From Paulownia fortunei (Eukaryota; Streptophyta; Magnoliopsida; Lamiales; Paulowniaceae): a stretch of DNA of 64,000 bases. Position numbers and translations under genes: made by a program. Below, in pieces: positions 37,944 through 49,259 of this stretch. The notes beneath the pieces are model-generated. The model ran no database searches, was not told the origin of the DNA, and was given only the letters and a program-made list of their open reading frames with translations. The stretch covers positions 16,683,420 to 16,747,419 of the forward strand of contig CM033116.1 in assembly GCA_019321725.1 (NCBI GenBank), written 5' to 3'. Position 1 is the stretch's first letter. Every line of letters begins with the position of its first letter.

Positions 37944-38624
37944 ATGAAAGTTCTTTCCACTCATAAGTTCAACTGTATTTGTGTCTTTTGTGGAACTAAT
38001 CTAGGAAAAAATGGTAAGTTTATAGGGGCAGCCAATAATATTGGTAGAACTTTAACAAAAATAAAAATTCATTTAATGTATCGGGGAGGCAGTCAGGGGT
38101 TAATGGGGAGTGTTGCTACTTCTGCTCATATAGGAGAAGTAAAAGTTTTAGGAATTATCCTAAAACCTTTAATAATATATAATATCACAGGTATGTCAAT
38201 CAGAGATGAGCTAAAAGTGTCACATATTCAGGACATAATACCTAACATGTTAAATAATGTGGATGCATTTATCACTCTACCTAGTAGTTTTGGTACACTG
38301 GATGAATTATTCCAAGTTGTCTCTTGGGCACAACTCAACATTCACAAGAAACCTGTGGGTATTTTTAATATTAATGGTTTCTTTGATGGTTTGCTATCTT
38401 TTGCATATCATGTTGTAGAAAAAGATTTTATTTCACTGTCTGTTAGACAAATTCTCATTTCTGCTCCAACACCTGAACAACTGATTGATCAACTTCTAAC
38501 ATATGTGCCAGAACCTAATCCAGCCTTGGCTCATGTGGATTGGTCCAACATGAACAATGATAAAAAACACAAAATGAATTTGACTCTCAAACTTGTGAAA
38601 TTTATTTTTAATGGTTTCAACTAA
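37944..38624 (+). CDS. LOG-family protein (lysine-decarboxylase-like), intronless, inside Gypsy element
   Basis: A 226-aa frame co-linear over its whole length with plant LOG enzymes, which release free cytokinin base from cytokinin riboside monophosphate. Visible blocks: ICVFCG (12-17), YRGGSQGLMG (46-55, YGGGxxGLMG in the family), VLGIIL (68-73), SWAQLNIHKKPVG (127-139) and ISAPTPEQL (172-180). Key changes: the PGGxGTxxE motif is PSSFGTLDE (113-121), and the Arg-Lys of HxRKA is Ile98-Ile99, so ordinary LOG catalysis looks unlikely. Host LOG genes have several introns; this copy has none, which points to capture from an mRNA. It lies in the same orientation as the inner element, between the post-pol region and the 3' LTR. 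It has no stop or frameshift although the element's gag-pol is riddled with them. It could be a conserved domesticated gene or a lucky pseudogene. Confidence 0.82.
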   Translation: MKVLSTHKFNCICVFCGTNLGKNGKFIGAANNIGRTLTKIKIHLMYRGGSQGLMGSVATSAHIGEVKVLGIILKPLIIYNITGMSIRDELKVSHIQDIIPNMLNNVDAFITLPSSFGTLDELFQVVSWAQLNIHKKPVGIFNINGFFDGLLSFAYHVVEKDFISLSVRQILISAPTPEQLIDQLLTYVPEPNPALAHVDWSNMNNDKKHKMNLTLKLVKFIFNGFN

Positions 38625-39102
38625 TAGTGTACATATTGTGTTGTTTCAACTTTATTTTCCAATAAGTCATATTTTAGGTAATATATTCTAAACTCTATTT
38701 TTCTATCTATTTTCGATATTGGGGAAAATGTCTCGATTAGGTTTGGGGAAAAGATAGTTGATATCATGTCTTATATGTTAAATGTGTGTTTTTTTAGTTT
38801 TTTTTAAATTTCAAGCGTGCTTTCTTTTGGGTTCGCTAAAACCATGAAAAATGGTGGTAGAGTAAAGAGTAACTTTAACACTCTTGAAACATACCCCTAT
38901 TTATTTATTTATTTTTTGCATAACATGACAAGTTTGTGAGGTTTTTAACAAAAGCTTGTGAATTGTCAATTTTTGTTTAGTCGTAGATGTTTGGGGTGGC
39001 ATCGAGTCTGGTAATCGAATTTTTGGGTCGTGTTTCGAAATTTTTTTTACAAAAAAAAATTATGCTAACCTTTGTTTCTCTCGAGTCCCCCATTTTCTTA
39101 TT
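38625..39102 (+). other. Inner element 3' interior after LOG-like frame
   Basis: AT-rich, no coding recognised; no poly(A) tract follows the stop codon of the LOG-like frame. Confidence 0.45.
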
Positions 39103-39545
39103 TATTTTACTCTTTCTCTTTCTCCACCTTTTTTCGTCCTCATTTTCTTCTACTTTTTCCCCCCTTTTCTCTTCATCTTTTTCTTCCCTCTTTTCTCTTT
39201 CTTCTTCCCTATTTTCTCCTCCCCTCTTCTTCTTCTTCTTCTTCTTCTTTCTTTTTCTTCTCTTTTTTCTATTTCTTCTTCCCTTTTTTTCTCTCCTTCC
39301 TGAATCTCCTCCCCCTATTATTATTCTTCTTTCTTTTTCAATTTTCTTATATTTTTTCTCTTTTTCTCCTCTCCCTCTTCTTCTTTTCATGTCTTTTTTT
39401 TCTAGGTTCTACACTCCACCCCTTTATCATCTTCTTTCCCTTTTTTATTTGCTTCTAGGTTTCATCCTCCTCTTTTCTTCTTCTTCTTCTTTTTTTTTCT
39501 AGATTCCTCCTCTACATCTTCTTTTTTTTTCCTCTTTCTTCCTAT
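39103..39545. repeat. Polypyrimidine (CT-rich) tract
   Basis: About 440 bp almost purely T and C on the plus strand, with a (TTC)n run at 39225-39249. Long frames on both strands here (Phe/Leu/Ser-rich or Lys/Arg/Glu-rich) are composition artefacts. Confidence 0.9.
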
Positions 39546-41126
39546 ATTTTCTTATTCAATTAGGAATGAATTTAAAGGTTTTGGACCTAAGAGTTGAGGG
39601 GCTATGTTGGTGATGGTTTGTGTAAGAATTTGAGGTTAATTTTTTATTTTTTAAAAAATTTATTTTGGATACCTAATCGGATAATTCAGGTAGAAAAATT
39701 CTACCCAACAATCGATCAAAAAATTATGCAATCAAGATTGGATTATCCAAAATCTAGAATTTTTTAAAAAACCTGATCCAATCGGGTTGGGTTTTATCCG
39801 ACCGGATCAGGTCAGGATCCGAAAACTCAAAATCGAATGCCGACCCCTAGCAGATATTTTTCCAACTTTAATGATTAAAATTAAGCACAGATAATGTGGT
39901 TTTGGACTTTGATATTATTTTTTAGTTAATATATTTTTGTGATAATTATACTAAAATCCTTTTGCACAAATAGTTATGTAGACAAACATGTTAAAATAGG
40001 TCATTCTTATTCCCTTGTTTTAATTATCACTTGGATTTTCGACATGTAGGGGTTGAGTGTTAAAAAAATTTCTTTTAGTCTGTCAAAGCGAGTGACTGAT
40101 TGAGCACCACTTGAAAAATGATTAAGGCATTAGACTTTATAGTACCATGGCCAAATAAGCTTATTCCCAATGTGATGTTCCAAGAAAACATCCCCAACAC
40201 TTTGAGCTTTTCAATCAATAAGTATTTGTTCTGTGGTAATCATATATTCTTACCTAGCCTAAATACACTATTATTCTACCTTTGTTCTAAAATATGATTT
40301 GAATCTTAAGAAATATTCCATTGACAAAGTGAGTTTACAAAATAAATTTGGGTTGGAATAGAAGATAAATGTGGGGCAGTTTCAATTCTAAAAAAAAAAA
40401 AAGTTGCAAAGCATTAATAATATTATAAGTTGCAACTAAAAGTGGGATGTTGCAAAATTAATAAGAGTGATGAAGAAGGGTCTAATTCAATAATAATAGG
40501 CTTTGGTGTTGAAATTCGTAGAGTATGAGAATTGTTCATTAATAAACTTTATGTCTCCAATCCCATGAAGTTTTTAAAAATTTTGTTGCATCATATCTTT
40601 TTTTTCTTAGCCACATCACTACCTTTTGACCCCATTACAATCTTTGTTGACGACCTTTTAATTTCATTTGGTGTTTTCGGTGTAGTTGATATTTTTACCA
40701 AAAGAAGAGCCTATGATGTTTAACTCTTCCATTAGAGATTGGGTAATAGTTTTTGTGAGGTTCTATAAGATTTCACTTATTTGACGCATGCATGGTTTCG
40801 TCACTGTTAACATTAACTATTCACACATACATTTGAGTATGCTTATTGTAAAAAAATATTGACTTTTGAATGACTAATGATTAGATTTAACACTTGTTTG
40901 ATTTTATTTTTATATTGCTTTGTTGTTTCTTCAGAATAATAGTTGGAAGTTAGTTATCATAAGTGTTTGTGGGTATCACCGTTGGAAACTCTTACGAGAC
41001 TATAACTCGTGATCTATGGGTCACCTAGAGATTTAAAGGCTTGCTTCATATGCTAAATACAATCGTAATTTTCTACGAAAGTGGATCACGTTAAATTTGT
41101 TTTAGGCTTCTCGAGGAGCAAGGGTT
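39546..41126 (+). other. Inner element 3' untranslated region
   Basis: No gene seen. 39.66-39.85 kb holds GGATC/CCGAC-rich words resembling a decayed hAT MITE end (GCCGACCCCTAG at about 39838), without a clear partner. The last 200 bp include words common to Athila 3' ends, leading into the purine tract. Confidence 0.5.
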
Positions 41127-41141
41127 AAGTGTAGGGGAATT
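41127..41141 (+). promoter_or_regulatory. Inner element polypurine tract
   Basis: AAGTGTAGGGGAATT directly before the TGATAAG start of the 3' LTR. Confidence 0.75.
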
Positions 41142-42921
41142 TGATAAGTGCATATTTTCACATATTTTTGTATCAAATGCTTTATGCTCTCATTGCTTTA
41201 TTTTTGTTAATATTATAATTTTATTAATTTTTTGTGTTAGGGAATCAATGAATAAAAAAATATTAAAAAGAGCAAAAATAAAATCAAAGAAGACAACACG
41301 TTTCGTGAGCAAATTAGGAGGTAATATTTTATTGGATAAAAAAACATCACAATTAGAAGAAAAAAATGCTATTTTTGCCTAAGTCTATCATGTGTAGATC
41401 AAACTATATACAATAAATCACTTGGACTTTGCGAGTGATTGTTGGGCTTACATTAAATCAAAATAAGTATGTTTCCAAACTTGTATAGTTTTTGTATTTT
41501 GAATATAACTTCATGTTCAAAAGCCCTATAGACCTGAATCTTACTTTATTTGAAAGTTAAGAGATAGAACTACAACTTTTCTTTTGAAGCCTACCCAATT
41601 CAATCTTAATTATAGTAGAAAATTTGTCCAATTATGTATATTGGAAGAAATCTATCTATACTGACATATCTCCTTAAATCAAGCATAACTTTCTTCCTAG
41701 TAGTTAGAATTAAGTGATTCAAGTTGAAACATGAAGCTAACAGAAAATACACAACTTTCATGTTGATCATTTTTTCAAAATCAATTGATTTCATAGAAAA
41801 AAAATATGTGATGAAATTTAGATCTGAAAATGATATGTGAATTTAGAGCATATTTTAAGTAAATGGAGTGCATTTGGAGTGAATTTGGAAATGTCAATTT
41901 AAACAATATTCTTCCATAAATAGGGATTCTTGGATGTCATTCAAGACATATAAAAACTGTTAGAAAGGAAAAGAAAGTTTTATTGTTATCTTTCTTTAGG
42001 TTGAGTTTTCTATTGGTAATGTCAATTTTCTAATAGTAATAGAAATGTATTCTCTAGTTTTTCTTCTATTTTTAGTTTTTTATACTTTATTATGCCTTTA
42101 TAAATTTCGTTTAGTTGAGAAGAAATGGTGAACCTCTTAAAGAAGGAAGAGAAACGATTATAAAGATACTTAATATTCAGGTGTGTTGTATTATTATTTT
42201 TGATTGAAACCCTCCTTGTTTTGTGGTGATTCTTGATTTATGTATCACCAATGACACAACAAATACTTGAGTTCACTTAGCTTATTGTACGGTTCTACTC
42301 CACCGACTACTAATATGAACCTTGATTTATTGTAGATAAATACGTGCATAAATACTTAATCTCATATATAAGTGTTGCATTAAAACCCTTCTTGTTTAGT
42401 GGCGATTCTTGATTTTTATATTACTAATGACACAATAAATACTTGGATAAATTTAGCTTATTGTATGGTTCTACTACACCGATTGCTAATATGAAACATT
42501 GATTTGTTGTAAACAAAGGTGTGCATAAATACTTGACTTCATAAATAAGTATTGATGTTAATTTACAAATAATAAGACAATCTAATAATTAGCTTAATGC
42601 ATGAGCTATTTGATAACATATTTCTATTGGAAACTTCATTATGTATGGATTCCAATAGTGACATTTAAAAAAGATAAAAATAAATAAATAATCATTTTTC
42701 TATCCAAATTCAAGAGCGAATCTCTAATCCTTAGAACTTTTATTACTTTAATTTTTTAGTTATAGCATAATTTTTTTTATAATCTAAACTACATTCGGCC
42801 CTTCTTTTAAAAAATATAAACTGAAATCTTCAAACAACTTTCCTGTGGATCAACCTCGGAGTCCCAAGAAATTTATTATTTGACACAACCTGCACTTGGA
42901 CTTGCAACCTTAAAATTGTAG
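41142..42921 (+). repeat. Inner Athila-type 3' LTR
   Basis: About 1.78 kb copy of the inner LTR, directly after the purine tract and ending just before TTTGT. Confidence 0.85.
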
Positions 42922-42926
42922 TTTGT
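42922..42926. repeat. 5-bp target-site duplication, right copy
   Basis: TTTGT after the inner 3' LTR. Joining the two flanks restores the outer gag reading. Confidence 0.75.
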
Positions 42927-43760
42927 GTCATCCGTGATTGTGTATGTTAGAGAATGGATTATTTTGCCCATTGAAATTCCCAATGAATTGCACATGTTTG
43001 GATTATAATAGAGAAAATAGATTGCCAAATTGACATTCAGTATTAAAATGAGGACCATTGTGAAAATTATATACCTCAACAGGTTTGGAAATCACATTGG
43101 CAATGACGGAACTAAGCTGTTGAGACAATGTAGCAACTTGAGCAATGAGGGCATCTCCTTCATGTACTCCAAATGCTTTTTTTGGTGTAATTCTCTTTAA
43201 AGGTCACTGATAAGAGCTCCACTAGCTGCCACATCAACTAAAGTTTGAGTTAAGCCACTCAAATCATTGTAGGACCATGATGTGGGCACCTCCTCAATAA
43301 ATCCTTAAACCTTTTCCAAGCCTCATGCAAAGATTTTAAGTCATACTGAGCAAATGTAGTGATATCATTCTGCATCTTAAACATCTTTGCTAGTAGGTAA
43401 AACTTATCCAGAAATATTGAGCTAAATTAGCCCAAGTAGAGATTATCCCGGTAGGCAGTGAGTTCAATCAAATCTTTATTTTTTCCTTAAGTGAGAAAAG
43501 AGAACAATCTCAGTCTAATGGCATCATCAATAATGCCATTGTACTTGAAGGTGTCACAAATCTCAAGAAAGTTAGCTATATGAGCATTAGGACCTTCATT
43601 GGCTAACCCATAAAACTAACTAGATTGATCATTTGATTATAGCTGGCTTTATTCTGAAATTAATGGCTCGGATGGTTGGGCATCTTATTCCCAAGAGTGT
43701 TTCAATAACCATGGGAATTGCATAATCACGTAAATCATTCTTTGTCTGCGTGTGCCATGG
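42927..43760 (-). pseudogene. Outer Gypsy gag, N-terminal and central part
   Basis: On the minus strand near 43.4-43.27 kb the gag core reads DITTFAQYDLKSLHEAW followed by FKDLLRRCPHHG, matching Athila/Tat gag. It continues toward 42927 with HFNTECQFGN. The reading is interrupted by frameshifts, and a short conserved piece after CPHHG appears deleted. The frame is cut at the inner insertion and resumes at 31975. Confidence 0.82.
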
Positions 43761-43903
43761 TGCTTTGAGACTATTTAGAAGTTTCTCTCTTCACCTACAA
43801 TCAACTTTTGAAAATTTGAAACAGAGAACGAACATAAAAGAAAATAAAAAAAATTTAAATTAAGTTAGAGTTACTTGGTATCGAAATTAATAAAAATAAA
43901 TAA

Positions 43904-43921
43904 TCCCTAATAATGGTGCCA
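43904..43921 (-). promoter_or_regulatory. Outer Gypsy primer-binding site (tRNA-Asp-like)
   Basis: The minus strand reads TGGCACCATTATTAGGGA, a mutated form of the TGGCGCCGTTGCCGGGGA word used by Athila/Tat elements. Confidence 0.75.
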
Positions 43922-43932
43922 AAAACTTATTC

Positions 43933-45269
43933 TGGATTTTTTGAACACAAGAATACGTTATCGTAGATAAATAATAAAGTAATGAATAGGATATCGTTCT
44001 CACGAGAACTGATGAACTATTAAATATCGAAATTGAGTTAACTTTTGATTTGAATAAACACAAGAAATTATTGATGGTTGTAAACTAAAACTAACTAAAC
44101 TAAACTAATAATCAAAAGCAATTAAAGATGAAATTAAATAACTTAAAGGCCTAAGATTTACGATTTCACCATAATTAAATTGAATTAAATAATCTATCTC
44201 ATCAATCACAATTTATTTTTCAAGTGATAGTTGATAATCCCTAAATTATCCATTAGCCTGTGTCAAAATCTAACGAAAATATCATCAATTACTAACCTCA
44301 CTATATTCCTATTTGAATTACAATAATCAATAATTCAGTAAGTTTTATGGATCTTAAATATGACTACATAAACCATGTAAATATATTTATATCTCACATG
44401 CAATTTATGATATTTTTCACAGTGAACAAAATACATAATTCATATCCTGGATCTTTATGATTACCAAATCCTCTAATTAGTGATCAAATAATTAGAAGCA
44501 TTAAGAACAATAAACAATACTTAACCTGAAAAATTAAATCGAGAATTGAATTGATAGAAATATTCAAAATATCTTAATTAGGTTACATTAAAACCCTACA
44601 AAAGAGAATTTAGTTCATAGCTATAAGCATAGAATCCATAAACAAATTCATATTTATAGTAAAAGAAAAAGATAATAGAAAAAGGAAGAAAAAACTCTGA
44701 AAATCTTTAATGACGATAGTCTTCTCTTGATTTCAAACATTTGGCCCTTGCTCTTCTATTAAATCTCTTGTTTTCTTAATGCCCAAAAGTCTCCAATGTA
44801 TTTTTGGGTCCTCTTATTTATATCCCCACTCCTAAAATAGAAGAAAAGATACCTAATTTAATTAAACCCATCAACTGACAACCCGTCCCGAAAATCTTGG
44901 AATTAGGGCTCCAATGGCAAGAAAAATTTCCGGATGGATCGCCAAACACTAGGGACAGGACGCCATCTTCTTTGCTGTAAAGTTCACTGGGGATGGTTCA
45001 TCAAAAGCTAGGGAACCATCCCCATTGCTGCAGTTTCTGCTCTATTAAAATGGTATTGGATCACTAGAAAGTGGGGATCCATCCCTAGTGCTGCAGGTTT
45101 TCTTCCCACTGACTTTATTATTTCATCAATCTAAGTTTATTCGCTTTTTTCAATTCCTTTTCCTATTATATGCAAAGTCATAAACAAAATACATAAAAAC
45201 CAAAAAATTGCTTGAAACATAGAAAATGTTAAGATCAAAGTAATTAAATAGTTGGTGTAAATCAACTCA
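43933..45269 (-). repeat. Outer Gypsy 5' LTR
   Basis: About 1.34 kb. On the minus strand it starts TGAGTTGATTTACACC and ends close to the primer-binding site. It contains short inverted-repeat modules around 44.94-45.1 kb. Confidence 0.75.
44989..45023. repeat. Perfect 10-bp inverted repeat in outer LTR
   Basis: GGGGATGGTT (44989-44998) and its complement AACCATCCCC (45014-45023), separated by 15 nt. A related pair (28751-28760 and 28834-28843) occurs in the other LTR, and further partial modules follow. Confidence 0.8.
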
Positions 45270-46615
45270 ATGGAAAGAAAAAGAAAAAAATAAAATTGAA
45301 AAGGAGTTGAGCTTCTCTCAATTTTTTAGTTGTTGGATTTTCACAACACATGTGAGGATTTTTATTGTGGGAATACCAAAAAAACTTTTTTTTTATATTC
45401 TTTATTATTTTAATTGACTCAAGTATGGAGCAAAAGTTTTAGTATTTGTAATCGTTATCTCAGTGATTCCGTTTGTATTTCTAAGTTTATGTTATGAAGT
45501 TTCCGGGTCGATTCGGCTTATTTCCATGCGAAACACAATTGATTTTTCCCTCCAAAACTATAAACTGATGGTCACGTGTAAATCTCATGCATGGTTGTAT
45601 TTAATTACTAAAGAAATAAAAACATTGAAACCAAAATTACTTGAATTTTAAAAATGGGGTTATTTTCTAAAATTTCATAAAGTGCGAGATTGAAATTGCT
45701 AAAATATTAATCCTATGAGACTAAAAATACAATTTTAATCTTGATCTATAACAGCCACGTGCAATTCTCGTGTATGGTTCCATCATATTCTAATGATGAG
45801 AAACGTTTGAGATGAAATGTGCGTAGTTTTTTTTTTTCTTTTTCCCAAAAAAAAAAAAGGATTAATTTTAAGATCCCATAAAACATGGGAATAAACTTAT
45901 AGATCTCTTGACCTGTTGGAGTAAATCTATAACAACTATAGAAAATCTAGACTAGGATGCAGATGTTTAATTTGCATTAAATGGTCTATCATATTCTCCC
46001 TTGGTACTAAGTCTCAATTTTCATACTACTTGGCTAGGCTATTGGCCATGTCTTATGCAACAAATCTTTTATGGAAGTATCATGCTGATGTGTTGAATAT
46101 CAAATTGAAATCAAATTCACATTAAAATTCAATTCCCTAATGAAAAAAAAAATCCTAGTTTTTTACCCTTCAATCACAAACATATTTACATAATTGCCAC
46201 ACATAATTAATTATTCATAAAATGACAAAAAGCCTTTAGTGAATGTTGTTGGAGATGTGTTGATTGGAAGAAAACCTGAGGCCTCACGCTATGATTCCAT
46301 GCTGAAGCTTCAAACACACAAGTTAAAAAGTTCAATTATCAGTTTCAAAATCACCACACATTTTACACCACCTATATATATATATATATATATATATGCA
46401 AACTCAAAATGAAATTAATTAGCATGGAAACACAATGATGTTAACAGGTAACACAGACCTGATGAATGCAAATGATCAAGTATTGTCATATGGTTTTTCA
46501 TTCCTTCTTTTGCTAGGGGTGACCCTGTATGGGGGATTAAATTATGAGTGGCAGGGGCAATTTCGTCTTTTAAGCCTTTTTAATCATCAGCCCCACAGCA
46601 AACTGAAAAGTTGAA
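45270..46615. other. Intergenic DNA, no gene seen
   Basis: AT-rich flank of the outer Gypsy element, with a TA microsatellite at 46373-46397. No coding or RNA gene recognised. Confidence 0.55.
46373..46397. repeat. (TA)n microsatellite
   Basis: Twelve TA units. Confidence 0.9.
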
Positions 46616-47101
46616 GGCCTTGTTTGTTCTCATTTTAATACTTTTGCTTTAGCTTATATTTAAAATATGAAAAACACGTTTTTCTTACCTCATTTTTGAA
46701 AAAGATACACTTTTTTTAAAATAAAATTTTCATACTTATAACCATCAATTTCAAACCTACACACCTATTTAATATTAAGTAAGACCCAAATTATTAATAT
46801 CTGATATGATATTTCAGTAATTTTAAAATATTTAAAATCCCCAACTGATAAAATATTAGTTATTCTTTCTAAAATTTGACCCAAAATAAATTAAATAATA
46901 ATATTTTAATTCAACATAATTTGATTGATTGGTACTCCTTAGTTACTACTCTTACACTAAAATATCATTTTTAATATAATAAAGTTAATATTTTTGTATT
47001 ATATCCAAGTGAACTTTTTTTTTTGCACAAAAATCCATATAAAAATGAAAGTACATTTAAAAACATTGAAAATGTAAATGATAATGAAACCAAACGAGCC
47101 C
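46616..47101. mobile_element. Possible MITE (GGCCTTGTTTG ends)
   Basis: The left end GGCCTTGTTTGTTCTCATT and the complement of the right end GGGCTCGTTTGGTTTCATT match at about 15 of 19 positions. Such ends occur in PIF/Harbinger-type and hAT-type MITEs. The flanks show no convincing target duplication, so family and borders are tentative. Confidence 0.4.
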
Positions 47102-49140
47102 TCATAGTCTATTGGCTCAGTACAAACAAGTAAGGCATCAGTTAGAGAAAAAGTCCCAATGCAATTAATTCCGTAGCTAGTGCGATTCATTAACTACGTA
47201 TAGATATTTTGTAGGAAAAGACAAATTAAAAATAAATAGTTGGACAAAATATACTAGCTACCATGTATACTCAATTTGAATTTTATATTGTAATTTTGTA
47301 TTATATTTTTGTATTGTAATTTTATATAATATTTTTATACTGTATATTATATATATACATCATGTATATATAATTAATTTTAAATATATATTAAAAAAAA
47401 TATTTTATATACATAAAATATATATATATATATATATGTATTATGACAACTCAATGAACTTAAATCTCGTTAGTGGATGACCAGTGACAAGAACTGCATT
47501 ACCAATGAAATAATTATCAGATCTAAAATGCCAACATTTACCTTTAAATTGTAGAGAACCATTATTTTAACAGCATAAAAAATGTTCTCAGCTAATACAT
47601 AGTATAAAAAGTGGTGATATTAATATTGTCACTTAACATGTAATATTTTATGTAAAAACAATAGAGTGAAATTGTTCTTTTGAGTCAGCAACAAAAATTA
47701 TATACAATGTGTGAAAATGATCAAAGCATGCAAGATAAGAAAATTAGAAAGAATTGTAGCAAACAAAATGGCCGCGTATTCAAACACAATACACATGCTA
47801 TCAGACAGACAAACAGACAACCAGATATGTATAAACATATATATACACACACACATATATATTATATAAATTTGTTAGTCAAAAGTAAGTTTATATTTGA
47901 CATTTTTGTTATAAATTATACCTTAAAGGTCGTTATATTCTCGCTGCCGACTGTATGTAATAAGCTGAGTATGATTACTATGAGGAATACTGGGGTTCCA
48001 AAGTATGACTCTCACAAAGTGATGTTGGGATGGTGAAGGACAATAAATGGAACCATTATTTAGTGATATTTGGACCCCAATAACTTAATTAATTATACTT
48101 AATTAAAGGTAATGTACATGTACTCTCTTTTTTCTTGTTTTTTAAACAAATATGGAGAATTAAAACACTTTCCCAGTGAAGAACACTAGTCAAATTGCTT
48201 TTTCACCATCTTTTCACCCATGAGATAATAAAAAGGTTGAAGTCTTTCTACTTCTTTTATTCTAACTGTTATTTTATTCTTTACCTACCCTTTTGTTATG
48301 CTCTCTTTAATCCATTTGTCATGATTAGTATTAACTGTTTAAAGTAAATCTTAAATGTGTTTCTTACAATCATTCTTAGTCAAGATTAGGTTAATTAGAA
48401 AAACCATTCACGAGGTTTTGATTTATTTAAAGGAATAATCCTTTTCAGTTTATAAATTATAGATATCCTTTTATATTTTTTATATTTGGTTCCACTTTGT
48501 AAATTACAAGATTGTATACCATCGTAAAATAGATTTTCTCATTCTTTTTTTATTAATATCAATATGTTTTCATAAAAGTAATAAACAAGAGCAATGTGTA
48601 AAATAAAAATAAATTTCAACAGAATATTTGTAATCTATAAATTTAGAAAGATAATTTCTGTAAATAAGTCAAATGATAGGAAATTTTTGTAATTAATCCT
48701 CAAAATTAAAGTGGACAATAAATTCAAATTTGAATACATCAAAAAAGTGAGATGAGATATCTCATGTCTATGAGATAGATGGGACTTAAATAAGAAGCTA
48801 CTCTTACCCCAAAGTTCCAATTGGTTTAGCCAACAAGAATGCCTTACCATCATCATGAAATTAGAATAATTCTATGCTGCAATAGTGGAGAAAATCTAGA
48901 TATGTTTCTTATGCCTTAGACGAAGTCCAGTATTCAATAAGTATTTACCAAGAAAGTAATGTCTAGTCGGCAGCCAGTTAAAAAGGCAAAATTTTTTTAT
49001 AAAAAAATAAAAGTAATACAATGGGAAATGAATCATAAAGGTAATGCCCAAAAATTGAAAAAGTAAAACACAAATACTTGTTCCAACAAATGTCTTTACT
49101 TGGGCCATATATGCCTTTTGGCTGTCCATTCTTCCTCCTT
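47102..49140. other. Intergenic DNA upstream of MIR390
   Basis: AT-rich with TA runs (about 47340-47437). No gene recognised; it presumably includes the distal MIR390 promoter. Confidence 0.55.
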
Positions 49141-49147
49141 TATATAG
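49141..49147 (+). promoter_or_regulatory. TATA box of MIR390
   Basis: TATATAG preceded by a CT-rich stretch, about 155 nt upstream of the mature miR390 sequence; suitable for Pol II initiation near 49170-49175. Confidence 0.6.
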
Positions 49148-49259
49148 ACTTCTAACCTTCTCATTTCTTCATCCCACATGTGAATTCTTGAAAATAACCA
49201 CAAAAAAAAAAAAAAAAAATCCCAACCGAGGAAAAGCTCCCTTTGTTTCTTAGTAGTAC

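Larger units (their letters stand above)
31981..42921 (+). mobile_element. Inner Athila-type Gypsy element carrying a LOG-like ORF
   Basis: A 10.9-kb plus-strand LTR element inserted into the gag of the outer element. Both LTRs start TGATAAGTGCATATTTT. The flanks are TTTGT on both sides (31976-31980 and 42922-42926), a perfect 5-bp target duplication. A primer-binding site like tRNA-Asp follows the 5' LTR. The 3' LTR is preceded by GGGTTAAGTGTAGGGGAATT, an Athila-style purine tract. Interior order: gag, protease, a short linker, then the post-pol word GCTTGTTGGGAGGTAACC (36700-36717); no reverse transcriptase or integrase. A 226-codon LOG-family frame and a long polypyrimidine tract lie in the 3' half. 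Confidence 0.88.
28262..45269 (-). mobile_element. Outer Gypsy (Athila/Tat-type) element, minus strand, interrupted
   Basis: Minus-orientation LTR retrotransposon with its 5' LTR on the right (43933-45269) and a truncated 3' LTR on the left (28262-29101). It has a tRNA-Asp-like primer-binding site, gag and protease remnants, and no recognisable reverse transcriptase or integrase. Its gag is split by the inner Athila-type element at 31981-42921. With that insertion removed, the outer element is only about 6 kb, so it has lost much of its interior. Full of stops; old. Confidence 0.78.

Noticed and set aside
38977..39502. Long Phe/Leu/Ser-rich plus frames and a Lys/Arg/Glu-rich minus frame
   Set aside because: Pure composition effect of the polypyrimidine tract, open in several frames at once.
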